From Hyperoplus lanceolatus (Eukaryota > Chordata > Actinopteri > Uranoscopiformes > Ammodytidae), in NCBI GenBank assembly GCA_026929865.2, contig CM049396.1, positions 26,577,501-26,641,500 of the forward strand: a stretch of DNA of 64,000 nucleotides, written 5' to 3'. Positions 16,614 to 29,059 of the stretch are shown here, piece by piece. Made by a program: the position numbers and the translations under genes. The notes under the pieces were generated by a model. That model saw only the letters and a list, made by a program, of their open reading frames with translations, was not told the origin of the DNA and did no database searches. How positions within the stretch are numbered: position 1 is the stretch's first letter; every line of letters begins with the position of its first letter.

Positions 16614-17702
16614 CGATCGCTAAACCACAGTGGGCACAACTGTGCAAAACTCTAACAACACTATGCACAGCAGCAGTTCATGTGGAACAAACACTAGCTC
16701 ATTTTTCATTGCTTAAACACAACTTTCATAACTCTACATACTTTTCTCATGGCTTAACCACAGCCTGCACAACACTGTGTATTTCCAGCACTTTGTTCAA
16801 ATGATAAGACACTGCTCTCACAACTGTAGATCACACATTCAATACAGAATGGATTTCAGCCTAGTGCATTTCAAACACTGCGGATTGCAATTTCAACTGA
16901 AATACTAAGAAGGTGTCTTGTTTTTGATACTTTTTTTTAGGAAATGGACCTAGGAAGACAGGTTGGTGGAGGGAGACGAGTGGCAGTGAGAGTGTGTATG
17001 TGTGGAGTGTGGAGGAAGACCCAGAAGATATAGAGCTGTAATTTCTGATGAAATGCAGTAAGGGCTACATAAACCTTGTTTTGAATCATGGTCTCTCATA
17101 GAGAGAGGCAGGGTTGAGAGTGCAACCCAATCTGCAAAGATCTAAAGTTGCATCTGTAATACGAATTTTCCAGCAAACAAACAGGTGAGAGATGCATCCT
17201 TACAGTAAAGGACAACATTACAGGAATTGATTTCTGAATTACAATTATAGAATATTTACACAGATAAATACTACATTTGGAAATGTTTTCAATAAGATAT
17301 AAGATATTAATTTGTATCTTGAAGCAATCTTCTAATTTTCATTTACTTTTGTTTACCTAATAAAACTGGTATGTTATAAATAGACAATTTCATGTGAAAT
17401 AATTTCACTTTTTCCTCAAATAAAATATTACGTTATTTGTGTGATGTAAATCAAATCATTCAAACTGTAAAGATTAAAAGTTTGTAATTTGTGAATTGGG
17501 GTTTGATGCTAGTGTTTGTACTCTGAGTGTGTTCTGAGTGACTGTGTGTTATCTCAATGAGGGTTGTTCATAGCGTTTGCTTCTCTGATACTATTTTGCA
17601 GGTGAAGTGAACTGTTCAGCTCCAGTGACTGTTGGTAGTGCATATTGTAGTTAGAGTTTTGCACATTGAGCTACAGTTGTGCCCACTGTGGGTTAGCGAT
17701 CG
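16614..17702 (+). mobile_element. Nested TIR element with a Tc1-like transposase remnant
   Basis: The termini are inverted repeats of about 45 bases: CGATCGCTAAACCACAG and GGGCACAACTGT on the left, ACAGTTGTGCCC and GGGTTAGCGATCG on the right, extending to GTTAGAGTTTTGCAC. It interrupts the GGAGTCAG-family element. The interior at about 16940-17190 holds a decayed transposase N-terminus. Confidence 0.7.
17041..17187 (+). pseudogene. Decayed N-terminus of a Tc1/mariner-superfamily transposase
   Basis: Read in shifting frames, the stretch gives ISDEMQ, INLVLNHGLS, then REAGLRVQPNLQRSK and VASVIRIFQQTNR. This is the helix-turn-helix region of a fish Tc1-like transposase family. Stops and frameshifts break it, and the DDE catalytic part is absent. 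Confidence 0.6.
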
Positions 17703-17835
17703 ATTACAAATGTAATGCTTCTCTGTCAGCGCACATACAGTGCATACAGGAAGCGGATCGTGAGGAGATATCCAATGATTTAGACAAAAAGTGATGTTGA
17801 CAACAAACATTCTCCAGAATTGCTGACTCCACCTT

Positions 17836-19013
17836 CATGTCTAGGTGGCCTTTGTGTTGGACTTTTTGTACACACCATAGCAAGAGATAAAACCCATGAA
17901 TGTAGCATCCTTTACAGATTATAATGTATTTTTCTAAATTAGATATTACAGTACAGTAGGCTAGGCTATTTAAACCATGGTCTCCACAATTTTTGTCACT
18001 ATGTACGTAGCCTACTTTACATTATAATATAAGTTATCTATAGGAAGTGTGTGACCTATGCAAGCAAAACAAAAAATGCAATACGTGTGCTGGAAAAAGG
18101 TGGGGTTATCTGCACTGATGTTATAGGTGTCAGAACGTCGGCAGCGTCGTCACCTGTGACATTCAGTTATTTCCAGTCAGTAGTTAACGGTGTCGTCAAA
18201 TAGGAACGTACACTCTGTGGCTCTGGCTGGTTCCCTAGGTAACGTTTCCATCGTCATTGCTTAGTGCAGTGGAAAACTGGAGACAGACACGTACAGTATG
18301 TCTGAAAGCAGCATCCAGTCAAAACTGTGATTCCCAGGCCACTTCCTCTGTGATGAATGAGTGTGTCGACAAATAATGGAATACGAGCTCTTGGGTTAAA
18401 AAAGTGGCAAATTAGAAACGCCCCCAAATGACTGTTTGATTGGCTTCTGAGATGGTGGTTTAAGTCACACATTACTATCATGGAAATTAGATTTTTGAGA
18501 AGTGGAAATTGTGCCTTTAATCACACTTTTTAAATATTTAAAATAGAAAATGTTTTGTTTGTAACAAAAAGGGCCACAAGACCAATTTTACACCTTACAA
18601 GTCATGTTACAATGAGTAGGTGGAAACAGAAGTATTATCAGTATGTCCTCTGTTGCGTTTAACAGGAATGGAGGGTCAATAAAAACTCCGCACTTGATTA
18701 CATTATGGGAATTGTAGGTTATATGGACTACAAAATCAAGAAATCTCTGCATCTGCTGTATCAGTTTTGACCATTCTTTTCTGTCTTTGTGAGTCGCCCA
18801 ACTTTAAAGATATGCAAGACTATTTTTTTTGGTTGTTGTAGCGACCCTTTGAATTTCTGATTTCAAAGGTCATTTTAGGTTTTTAATCTGAACCAAGACA
18901 TGCAACAAAACAGGTGTGTGTTGTTCATAAAATGACAGATCCCTAAAACTCACGTCTTGTCATTTTACTTTACTTTACTTTAATTATTTTTTATTTTTTT
19001 GTATTTTAATGTA
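17836..19013. other. Non-coding interval
   Basis: No gene, clear repeat or RNA recognised. Confidence 0.4.
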
Positions 19014-19015
19014 TA

Positions 19016-19379
19016 GGGTCGAGGGCAATTGTAACACAGTGTTACAATTGCCCCCGACCATAACAACTTGACACAAACTACCCTGAAACAATGGAGCTAA
19101 TGTTCAACAAATATGTCATATCTTACACAACAGTAATGTCATCAAAACAAAACAGAATTCATTTAATTGGAATCAAATATTAAGACTTTATGAGAAAAAT
19201 ACTGTAGATTTTATTTTTTCTGAAAAAATACTTTAAAAAGGGAATATCAATTTTCCCTTTGCAGAGAGACATCATCAAAATACATGTGCAAAATAAATTT
19301 TGTGTATCTACTTTATTTCTTATTGGTGCAATTTGATTTGTTACAATTGCCCCCTGTTACAATTGCCCCCGGTCTCCCC
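19016..19379 (+). mobile_element. 364-bp TIR element with TA flanks (GGGGGCAATTGTAAC family)
   Basis: The left end GGGTCGAGGGCAATTGTAAC and the right end GTTACAATTGCCCCC-GGTCTCCCC are inverted copies, flanked on both sides by TA (19014-19015, 19380-19381). Each end carries a second copy of the GGCAATTGTAAC word. On the left the two copies face each other, making a hairpin at 19018-19058. No coding capacity. TA duplication is typical of the Tc1/mariner superfamily. Confidence 0.7.
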
Positions 19380-19381
19380 TA

Positions 19382-22300
19382 TCTGACCTGTGGCCAGTCA
19401 GAGTTTTGCATCACCTTCAATTATTAACAGGAGCCTCAAATGGCAACCAACAGTGACTTGCATGTAATTTCCCTTGGTATCCAATTCTACCACTAGAGAG
19501 CAGCATTGGTCTACATAAAAAAGCCACTTCTGTGAGGTCTGCAACACAGGAAGGCACATATTTGATTAAATCTTTGCTTGGTAAATTCTGTTTTTTTAAA
19601 TGTATATTTCACATATTATTTTGCTTTGTTCAACAATCCACGACTGAAGGAGACTCAGAAACACTTGTTTTTCAGAGGGCCTTACTCCTGTGTGCCATCA
19701 GCGTTGTATACAGAATTACAGCATGACAGCATAGGGATTTGTTTTCATCTCCCACAGCATGAACTATGGCAAAGATTGCCTCTGGGAGAATATATGTATA
19801 GGTACTTGATGAGCACAAGCTGCTCAGTCAAGCTAACAGACGTGTCAGCTTCCAGCATGATCAACACTATCAACTAGTAGATATTTGTCTGACAGCATAA
19901 AGGTGTTGCAATGAGCTTCATTTCTGTGTGCCATAGAGATCGCTGTTATTGTGATCGATGAACGCTGGTATCTAATTTGCATAAGCACTCCATAAATATT
20001 GCAGAGGGTGCTTCACTTTATGCTGTTATGATGTGCCGAGCGCATCCTCATATACTATGCGACTGTCACAGCTGCAGCACTCTAAGCCTAAAAAGTATTG
20101 AAAACTATGGACACAGACCGCCGACCTAATACCACAACACAGGAGAGGCAGGCACACAATGCTTCAAAATGACTTGGAAATGCAGAATGAGTAGCTCTAC
20201 TCCGCTGAGCTTTGCATTTTCATTTCCTGCTGTTACATTATCTCATGCATGACTGTTGCGGGGAGTGGCAACCCAGTCTCCTTTTCAAGCTCCTCTTCAG
20301 CCATTTGCAATCCATTTAGCACTTTCCCATGAGGGGGATAAGGGAGGCAATGTTGTATTTTACGTTCATGTAATTGATGATACAGTGTTACTGGCTGTGA
20401 GCTGCAGGTGGTGGTAGTGATCTTTTTCAAAGCACCTATTCGGAATCCTCAACACTCCATGTGAGCCCACTTTCCATGCACACACTCAAGCATGCACATT
20501 TATATTAACATCTGTTCACTATTATACCATAAGGCGTTTCTGTGGCAAGTCCAGTCATTTTGGTGTTATGGCTAGTTTTTTATGACAAATCTTCACGTTA
20601 GTTCCTCAATAACCTCTGCGGAGGTTACGGAACATAATTCTCAGTATGGTTAGACTCTAAACAGTTGTAATACAGGATGTTAATACCTATGCAGCATTGC
20701 TTTAGTTCACTATAAAAGAAACAATAACCTTCATATTGCCTCACCCTTCTCTGATTATAGTGATTGATTTCCCTGGCTTTCCATCATCAAAGCAATGCAC
20801 ACACATTTATCCCCTGTTGTACCATAGTGTGATCAGGACCGAGAGTGGGTGAATAATAGATTATATTGTTAAACATTTCTCTTTGTGATAACACCCTGTA
20901 ACACTGCGTATATGTGTGAAAGCCAGTTTAAATGAGAAATGAGCCGTCGGTTCAAACACAGTGCGTCTCTTCTCTGTGGAAAGGGTAAATAGCTTGAACG
21001 TGGCAGAAATATGGGCATAGGAGGTTTATAACAGAAGCTGCATGCATATCAAGTGTTTAATAATGTACAAACAAACTGAAGCCATAGCAGTTGCCATGTT
21101 TTGATTATGGGGGAAATATGTTTGCTTGTGTCTGCCTTATCCACAGCCTTTCAGGAGGCACGAGCAGAGATTATGAGTTATTTCCTTGGATGTGCATCAG
21201 AATGCAAAAAAGCGCATCATCTGTGGCTCACAGTGAACACAATGAAATATTGAGAAGTTAAAAACAAGTGTCATATTTATTCAGATTGATTACACAAGTA
21301 GAAATTAGGATTCAGATGGAGAGAAAACAGAAATTAATTCAAGTTCATTGGTGGGGTAATTGCTCATTAGTTTTAATTCCCAGCTAATTTGCTGCTTGTG
21401 TTGAACAGAAGGAAAAGGCTGTTTTTACAGCATGGTTGTCTTCTCCATTCAGACTGTGCTTGACAAACTGGGTCTTTTTGACACTTTGTGTCAGAGAGAT
21501 CACCCTGTTTGGTTAATTGCAACTTGTATGGAGTCTTTATGGAGAGTTTGAATCATCCCTTAATCGAGGGGCCTACATCTCTGCAATATAACATCCTAAT
21601 GTGGTCACAGAAAACACGCCAACAAATAAAAATAATAATACTACTCTATGTGTTTGCCTTCAGTGTCCATGTCATCCCCGAGCTAGTAGACCTTCAATCA
21701 AACCACATTAGTGTGCTTTGACTTTTACTGGTCAAACATTCCCTCATCTTTCCACTGCTAAATGTCCCACGGAATTTATATCCCACTGCGGTAGGTGCCA
21801 AGGTGTTTTCAGAGGTACCATTGTAAGTCAAATGCCTTGTACATGGCTCTATGGATGGCATAGTCCACCACTTTGGATCAAACTAAAGTATCTCAACAGC
21901 TATTGAATGGAACAGGATGTACGGAAGCTGAGAACAGCCATTCCCGTAAATTGTTTTTTTATTCTGTTATAACATAAGAGGAACATACTTTTGAGATAAT
22001 GAGATAAGTAACTTGTTATCATGAGATAAAGGCACACACTATTTTAAGTTAAGAGTGGAAACTAGCTTTGTTATCCAGTGATCAGGATATACAGTATTTA
22101 TCTCCTGATCACTAGATAACATTATCAAAAAATCAGCGTGGCCGCTATCGGCTTCCATAGACCGTAGGGTTCACCGTCCCCAGAAGATTCTAATGCCAAG
22201 AAAGCAGCATCAAAGGAGAGAAGCCCTTTAAGGCAAATCAGTCCCAGCCGATTCAGTCTGTTGTCTGAGCCAACAAGACAACAGTTTCTCTGAGCTCATA

Positions 22301-22900
22301 GCTTCCTGTCTATACAGTGGCTTGGAGATGGAGTGAGAGATGGGAGAAAGGGAGAGGGAATGCGGAGGTGAAGGGGGAGTTCATTATTCTCTTCTGAATG
22401 TGTGTCTGCAGCCATGAAGAAAGGCTGTTGGCCAGTGGCAGATTATTGTCCGTGTGAAAGTGTCTGAGTGCTGCGCTGGTAAACGACTTGCAAAGTTGTA
22501 AAGAGGGAACATTGTAGGAAGTGAGGCTAGACTAAGTAAAGAAAGTTGAAGCCAATGTTAACCCAAACCACAAACTCCTTTTAATTATTTAATTTGGGGA
22601 GTCAGTTGCATGATAGTAAGCTTTTGTAAATGAGTTAGGCATAGACCTATCTATCAGTCCAAAACAAAAAATATTTTCATTTAAGTTTCACTAGAGTTTT
22701 CGTGTGTGCGTTGCATGCACTCAATTCATACAGGAGGAGTGGGGAAGAACTTATGCCAGATGTTTTTTGACGTTTGAGTGTGTCTTCATGTCTTCTGGTG
22801 GGCACTTTATGTGGCATGAGGGCACGTTTTGTGGATTGGTAGGGTCAATGAGGAAGTTGTTAAGGATCTCCAGAGCTGCAAGGTTTGTTATGGTTTGGAG
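19382..22900. other. Intergenic region without a supported gene
   Basis: Mixed AT-rich sequence with no exon-like open frames. A degenerate dispersed repeat is suspected at 21850-22200. Nothing else recognised. Confidence 0.4.
21850..22200 (+). repeat. Suspected degenerate dispersed fish repeat, interrupted
   Basis: The AAGTATCTCAACAGCTATTGAATGG motif near 21888 and CACCGTCCCCAGAAGATTCTAATG near 22172 resemble two neighbouring parts of a common fish repeat. They are separated by about 230 bases containing ATCATGAGATAA-type palindromic words. Assigned from memory of the repeat only. Confidence 0.3.
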
Positions 22901-22904
22901 TTAT

Positions 22905-23345
22905 TTATAAATTAAATGGTACTGTAAATGTAAAAGAGCAACGGTGTCCGTCAGTCCATCTTGGTTGTCTCCCACAAACACTCTCACACTTGCTGCTGGT
23001 TTGCCTCTGCTGAAGTCAGTGTACAGCCGACTGTATCCCAACACACTGTGGGGCAGGAACATACCAACTCTCTTGTTCTCCTGCCCTGCAGAAGACAAGG
23101 GGTCAGGTTCTCACCAATCAAAAGAAAGTGCAATGAGAAAATGTGCATATGCAAGATGGATTGTATCTCACCTTTACTGATTGTGACGGCAAAGGCCAAG
23201 CAACGGGGGAACTGCCTCTGTACCACAGTGAATCGGAACTCCTGGGGCCGGTCATGGAGAGGTGTCCTTGGCAAGAAGAATCCCTTGTTAGGGCCGGCTG
23301 TTACCCCACAGTCCACTGCCCTAGGCAACATTAGCCCAACAATGA
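22905..23345 (-). pseudogene. Helitron/Pif1-type helicase C-terminal fragment
   Basis: On the minus strand the frame gives LRNRTRLIV, GPNKGFFLPRTPL, FRFTVVQRQFP and LAFAVTISK, then, across an 86-bp gap with GT-AG borders (23171-23086), GQENKRVGMFLPHSVL and SRLYTDFSRGKPAASVRVFV. This is the order of the last conserved motifs in Helitron-type Pif1 helicases (normally LAFAMTINKxQGQ and LYVAxSR). Key residues are altered: ISKGQ lacks one residue of the usual motif, and LYTDFSR replaces LYVAxSR. No Rep domain or Helitron ends are visible. The plus-strand open stretch at 22961-23551 is its shadow. Confidence 0.6.
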
Positions 23346-24967
23346 GTCTGGTCCGGTTTCTGAGGCTGCAGCCAGCTCCTCAGCAGCATGACAGGGCATC
23401 CTGCCTTCTTTGTATTGTGGCATCAGTGTTGTGTTGTATAAGGTGTGGAACTGCTCCATGGTGGGATTGTCTCCTACTGTTAGCTTGTGTCCCTTCTGTT
23501 GTTGTCCACATTTTCAGCAGCGGTCAACAGTTAGTTGCCTTTGTCCTGTGAACGTCAAATTATTACTGTAATTACTTAAATAACTTTGATCTATGATATG
23601 AAAGTGATCTGTCATGATAATGTTAGCTGAACTGGTTTAATGTTGTTGTCAAAGGAGGGGGATTGAAAAATGTTATAATATAATATATGTTATAATATAA
23701 TAATATAGAATGATACTTACCATGTTTGTGGCAGGGCAGCAGAGCATAGCAGCTGAGACGTTGAGTGGCTGGGAACAGAAAAGAGCAAGTATACTGTAGG
23801 TTGTTAACTTCTGACTTTTTAGACACAATTTAGTCCAATGGAATGTTACAGTATTGTGCATGTTGTCCATGTATAGGCAGAAATAAATGTTTAGCATGTT
23901 AGGACCTGTTTGGAGTGCTATCCCATTAAAACCAAACAGAGCTTGATGCATCGAAATTGTTCTATCAGTCATTTTACTACTAAGTCAGTTATAAAACATA
24001 AACATGCAGTGGGGCGGAGCAGCAACTTATGTCCCCCAAAGAAGTAGTTTCTGTGGGCCCTGGTTCTCCTTTGATTCATGTTGAACACTTTTCACACAAT
24101 TTAGTGGTAAAAATAATTACGCCTACAACTATTCATATGAATCAGTAGAGTTTATTAAGGTCACCAAGAACTGTTCATACCAAATGTAAAAGTTATCTTA
24201 CTGTAGTCAGTTATATGGGGTTAAGGCCGCTTTTCCTTCTTTTAGAGTCATGACAATAACCCATGGAGTAAACAAATAACCTGTAGGCTACTTTATAGGC
24301 TACTCCTGCATTACTCAGCTCCATCTGCTGTTTAGAGAAACGTGGCTGGACTAAAGTATTGTGAAGTTTGGAAGGGGTGAGAGAAAGAAAATGTCACCCA
24401 ATCTTTGATATATTTATGACACTTAATGCCTATTGCATATTTCTTTTCCCCCTATAATTCACACCATAGGCCTACATAAACATTTTTTAAACTTTTCTTT
24501 CATGTTGTAGCCTATATGTTTGTACAAATTAGGCTGAATTGAATAGGTAGTTATGAATGTTTTGGGAGTATTCCTCCACAGCTTATATCCAGGCATATGG
24601 TGGAATCACACCTAAAATATCTTCAAATACACGGGGGCCTCGGTTGAGAAGCGTCTCATTGCAGAGGTAGATAACGCTAGCATTATCTGCGTCAAAATAA
24701 AAACGAAATAAAAGGGAACTCACGCTTTGGCAGCGGAGGAGTGTGGGGGAGGGGGGACCGACAGGAGTAGGCTAATGGCGGAGGCTGAAGGAGGAGAGTA
24801 AGCTAAGTGTAGCCTATCAGCAGAGCCTGTTACCTGAGAGAGTGCGGCGGCTGGGCCGTTATCTTGCTTCTTCTGCAGGTGACAGGCAGCCGGCAGGTGT
24901 CGCCCCGAGGCTTTAAGGCGAAGACACACCGGGCAGAAAATCGGGCGTCGGACATTCATGTAGGCTA

Positions 24968-25030
24968 AACACATTAGATTACATTTTATTTAACTGACGC
25001 TTCTATCCAAAGCAACTTCCATTAAAACAC
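24968..25030 (+). repeat. Fish dispersed repeat of the GACGCTTTTATCCAAAGC type
   Basis: TTATTTAACTGACGCTTCTATCCAAAGCAACTTCC is a close variant of a word common in fish dispersed repeats. Confidence 0.5.
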
Positions 25031-27720
25031 AATCAGCACACAGCATTAGATTGTCCCTGCGCGACGTGTACACATGTTTTCAGAAATGGTCGAGGTAGTT
25101 TGGGCGAGGAGCGGCCACAGGTGTGTGTGTGTGTGTGTGTGTGTGCAGCATGCTTTCTCACACCCTCGCACATGCGCATTGAGTAACTCGGGTAACTTGC
25201 GGGAAGTTGTTGCCTATTATAGTACTAAGATATATTTTACAGAAATTCGGTTTAGATGAGGCGGGCTATGCTCTGTAGCCTACCTATTACACAAAAAGTA
25301 GGCTATTTTGAACCAATCAAGGCAGTCCTCTGCCAGTTATGTTCTATGAAAACAATGATTGTTTGTTTCCATGAAGACAGTTTGACATGGCCACACCCAC
25401 ACAGTCCTTTCAAATGGTCAGGACAGTAAAAAAGCAGTTTTTAAACTATATTGTATATTATTTATGAACATTAATTTTCAATCACATCTTTGTAAACGCT
25501 TATTGAGAACCCGAACTTTGATACCATATTTAGATTTTTACTTTTTAGACCAGGTTTCCAGAGACGTAGGTATACACAAGCATGTCAGCAATGTTCAACA
25601 ACATAGACGCTGAGTTGGAAGAGATACTAGATTGTGAGATGAGAATATTTGTTCTATTTTACAAAATGTATGGCTAGTAGCCTCTCTGTGATGTACGAGT
25701 CACAGTTATCTCCTGTCCAGCATATGCCATGTATTTCCCAATATGTGGAGTCCTACATAGAATTTGCACAAATGTGTTTCCTCCTGTGATTACGAATGAT
25801 TCCAAAAGTTGCCGTCGGGGCAGAATTTGAGCGAGTGAGATAAGGCCACAGAGAAAAACACACAATGGCCCCTCAGTCGGTCTGGATAACAAATGCATCC
25901 CTTTTCTTTATTTTTAGACGTACTGTGCTGGGGAAAAGAGGACCCTAATAAAAAATAGTTCCCGTAGGAGATAGAAAACCCAATTTATCCACAGCTCCTC
26001 AGCTCGGAACTGTTGAGGATTGACAGCAGAGTGATTTGCCACATCTGTTAATCTTCCTAAATGAGCAAGCAGTCAGATCTTTGCTACGGCCCCTGCACTA
26101 AATTATTCACAATACTGCAATTCAGTTTTATTCAATTTCTATACTTTTCTTCTCCTCACTGTCAACTGTCAAAAGCACATCATTGCTACTGTATCACAAG
26201 GCATTGCTGTATTTGTATTCATATAAAGCCATGCACATTTGAAAGTGCCTTTTGTGAATTAGTGAGTAGGCTACAACAAAGAGAAACAATGAGAGAAAAA
26301 TAACATCTCTTCAGGTATTAAAGCCGTTGTCCACATGGGGACATAAAAGTGAAGCATTTTCCTTTGTTAGGCTTTCCAATATGTAGACTTGTTCCTAAAT
26401 TAAGACCTTATTGATTCACAACTAAACAAAGCATTCATCTATTTCTGTGGAACATTTCATTTTTCATGGATAAATACATTTTATGAGAAGATCAATGATG
26501 ACCACAACAATTCCAGTCTGGAAGAAAACAGTTCCTTTTGAACAATCACCGCTGGTTTAATCGCACGTCCATTTCCCGCCTCCGAATGCTCGTATTTCTT
26601 CATTCTCAGATATAATGATTTTTATATTCCATTGACTGCTTCTTTGCTGGTCTGCTGAGCAGGAAGCAGACGTTTCCATCAGCAGCTCTGCGCCCTGGCA
26701 TTCATCATCAAAGGTCTGCCCAGGAAACAGACAGCCTGACGCTCATCTGCATCTGCTTGGTATGCCAACTGGGTGAACATCCACATCGTCCTACGCACTT
26801 TCTGTTATTTCTGATTAGCATATAATGCATCAATTACTTCACTTTCACTAAACAGAGAAGCTACCACAAGTTTGGTTTCCAAGGCAACTATGAAGAGCGC
26901 TGGCGGCACGAGTAAATTAGTTTGGCAGTGGGAGTTGGATTGGCAACAGACAAATACGGGGCATAACAATTGTTGTCCATTTCAGTTGATCCTAACATAT
27001 GGAAGTGAGGGAGTGTGCCGAGGAGTAGGCTACTGAGTGGGTTAACTAAATACCATCTTATGAAGGCAATCCACTGACTATGGCGACTCACTATCCTGTT
27101 ATCCTTCCTTGAATACATATATGCAAAATGTCCTTAATAAACAATTAACAGGTTCTCACCAAAAAGGGTAAAAAAAACACACAAATACACGCACGCATGC
27201 ACACACACACACGAGTTGTCTTGTGTTGTGGTTGCCACATTGCATATACAACACATCCATCCCACTCTGACATAACAACAGATGTGGCCTGCAGGTTGTT
27301 TTCAGTCTTCATCGCTGGCTGCTGTTGTCAATGAGGAACACATTGCCCACCTGGGCAGGGCTCAGTGCTTTGTGTAAAGCAATAAAATGCACAATTATGC
27401 ATTGATATGAAGGATCCCTTCATACTGAGGTATGGTTATGGTTATATCATTATTGTACCTTGGCATAGTGAAAAAACGTTCTTAAATACGCCCTTGTTTC
27501 ATTCACCAACAGGCGAGACAAATCAAACACACCCAAGATGTTGCGTGACCAACAGGTACATCCTGAGTATGGCCAACATTCTAAATGCTAAAATACTCTC
27601 AGCGAGTCCTCTGGTTGTGATTTCTTAATTTCTTATATTAGAGTAGCTTTTACCTTCAGGGTAGCCTGGAACCGCCCGCCTACATACTTTCGCTCAATTT
27701 TAATTTCCCTTCAACTGAAG

Positions 27721-27752
27721 TACGATGGTCTGGTAGGACCATGCTAGCTTCA
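27721..27752 (-). repeat. MITE terminus-like motif (GCCTGGTCCTACCAGAC family)
   Basis: The reverse complement reads GCATGGTCCTACCAGACCATCGTA. It matches GCCTGGTCCTACCAGACAATCGTA at about 48977-49000 in the opposite orientation. Confidence 0.45.
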
Positions 27753-28210
27753 GGGAGGTGTGTGAGGCCTTTCTGTTATTTGTGACATTTCACTGCTTCA
27801 CTGGAAGGGTTACAGTGGGACAGAGTGTGTTTGTTGCTGTAGTGGTTTGTGGATGTTGTTTTTAAATCTCTGTGTTGTTGCCTTGGTGACGTTTTTGAAT
27901 GTGGCAGTTACAGTATTTAATTTCTGTAGCCAAATTATGCTTGTTGCTGCAAAGCTTGCCCAAAACTCTTATTATTATTGGTCATTTGTGTTAATTGTCG
28001 GACTTTTTTCTCCTTTAACTCTAGCAAGGCTGTACAGATGAAAGCCGGTGTATATCTGTAGTTGCGAGTCTGTTGTGCACACAGGTTGGCAACGAGGTTT
28101 ATGAAATGGTGTTTCACTGTTTAGATTGAATTTAACAGTAGTGCTCCATGTCATCATAAAACAAACATATATTTTAAACATATTTTGAGGTAATAATAAT
28201 AATAATACAT

Positions 28211-28838
28211 CATCATCATCTTCAACCGCCTATCCGAAATCGGGTCGCGGGGGCAGCAGCTTGAGCAGGGAACCCCAAACTTCCATTTCCCGGGCCACAT
28301 CAACCAGCTCTGACTGGGGGATCCCGAGGCGTTCCCAGGCCAGCGTGGAGACATAATCTCTCCACCTAGTCCTGGGTCTTCCCCGAGGCCTCCTTCCAGC
28401 TGGACGCTCCTGGAACACCTCCCTAGGGAGGCGCCCTGGGGGCATCCTTACCAGATGCCCGAACCACCTCAACTGGCTCCTTTCAACGCAAAGGAGTAGC
28501 GGCTCTGCCCCGAGTTCCTCACGAATGACTGAGCTTCTCACCCTATCTCTAAGGGAGACGCCAGCCACCCTCCTGAGAAAGCCCATTTCGGCCACTTGTA
28601 CCCGCGATCTCGTTCTTTCGGTCATTACCCAGCCTTCATGACCATAGGTGAGGGTAGGAACAAAGATCGACCGGTAGATCGAAAGCTTTGCCTTACGACT
28701 CAGCTCTCTTTTCGTCACAACAGTGCGGTAAAGCGTATGCAAAACCGCCCCTGCTGCTCCGATTCTCCGGCCAATCTCATGTTCCATTGTTCCCTCACTC
28801 GCAAACAAGACCCCGAGGTACTTGAACTCCTTCACTTG
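28211..28838 (-). mobile_element. 5'-truncated LINE, C-terminal part of the reverse-transcriptase ORF
   Basis: A minus-strand frame runs open from the truncation point (VKEFKYLGVLF) to LLPPRPDFG, about 200 residues. It includes AKLSIYRSIFVPTLTYGHEGWVM, RWFGHLVRMPPGRLPREVF and RPRTRWRDYV, which is the C-terminal region shared by many fish LINE ORFs. The 3' end is a short (GAT)n tail. A 14-bp duplication, TAATAATAATACAT, flanks the insert (28197-28210 and 28839-28852), which proves target-primed insertion. The tail resembles RTE/Rex3-type LINEs, but the family is not certain. Confidence 0.85.
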
Positions 28839-28852
28839 TAATAATAATACAT

Positions 28853-28990
28853 TTTATTTATATAGCGCTCTTCTCTCAGTCAGAGCGCTTTACAAAAACA
28901 AAACAATAAACAAACAAAAAGAACATGTAGAGTTGGGTTGGTGGGTGAACTAGGGGTAGGCAGAGGAGAAGAGGTACTGGTCAGTTTCTG
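28853..28990 (+). repeat. TTATATAGCGCT-type dispersed repeat, target of the LINE insertion
   Basis: TTTATTTATATAGCGCTC and CAGAGCGCTTTACAAAAAC follow the (AAT)n stretch. The repeat begins at about 28191 and is split by the LINE. Confidence 0.5.
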
Positions 28991-29059
28991 GCATTTTGAA
29001 TAACTTGTGTGTAACTTGCTGTACATGGTGGGTCCCTTAATGTGGCACAAGAGCACAGT

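Larger units (their letters stand above)
16365..17835 (+). mobile_element. GGAGTCAG-family TIR element just after the kcnk15 stop, carrying a nested element
   Basis: The left end AAAGGTGGAGTCAGCAATT and the right end AATTGCTGACTCCACCTT are inverted copies. The similarity continues inward for about 90 bases to the GGATATCTCCTCACGATCCGC segment. Without the nested element at 16614-17702 it would be about 380 bp. It begins 21 bases after the kcnk15 stop, so it should form part of that gene's 3' UTR. Confidence 0.75.
23553..28185. other. Intergenic region without a supported gene
   Basis: No exon-like open frame. It contains short TG stretches (25121-25145), a GACGCTT-TATCCAAAGC repeat at 24968-25030 and a short terminus-like motif at 27721-27752. 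No gene recognised. Confidence 0.4.

Noticed and set aside
22961-23551. Plus-strand open frame of 196 codons
   Set aside because: It is antisense to the helicase fragment and shows no protein features of its own.
24720-24974. Minus-strand open frame of 84 codons in a GC-rich patch
   Set aside because: No recognisable domain or splice context; the GC-rich patch may be promoter-like, but there is no linked gene to support it.
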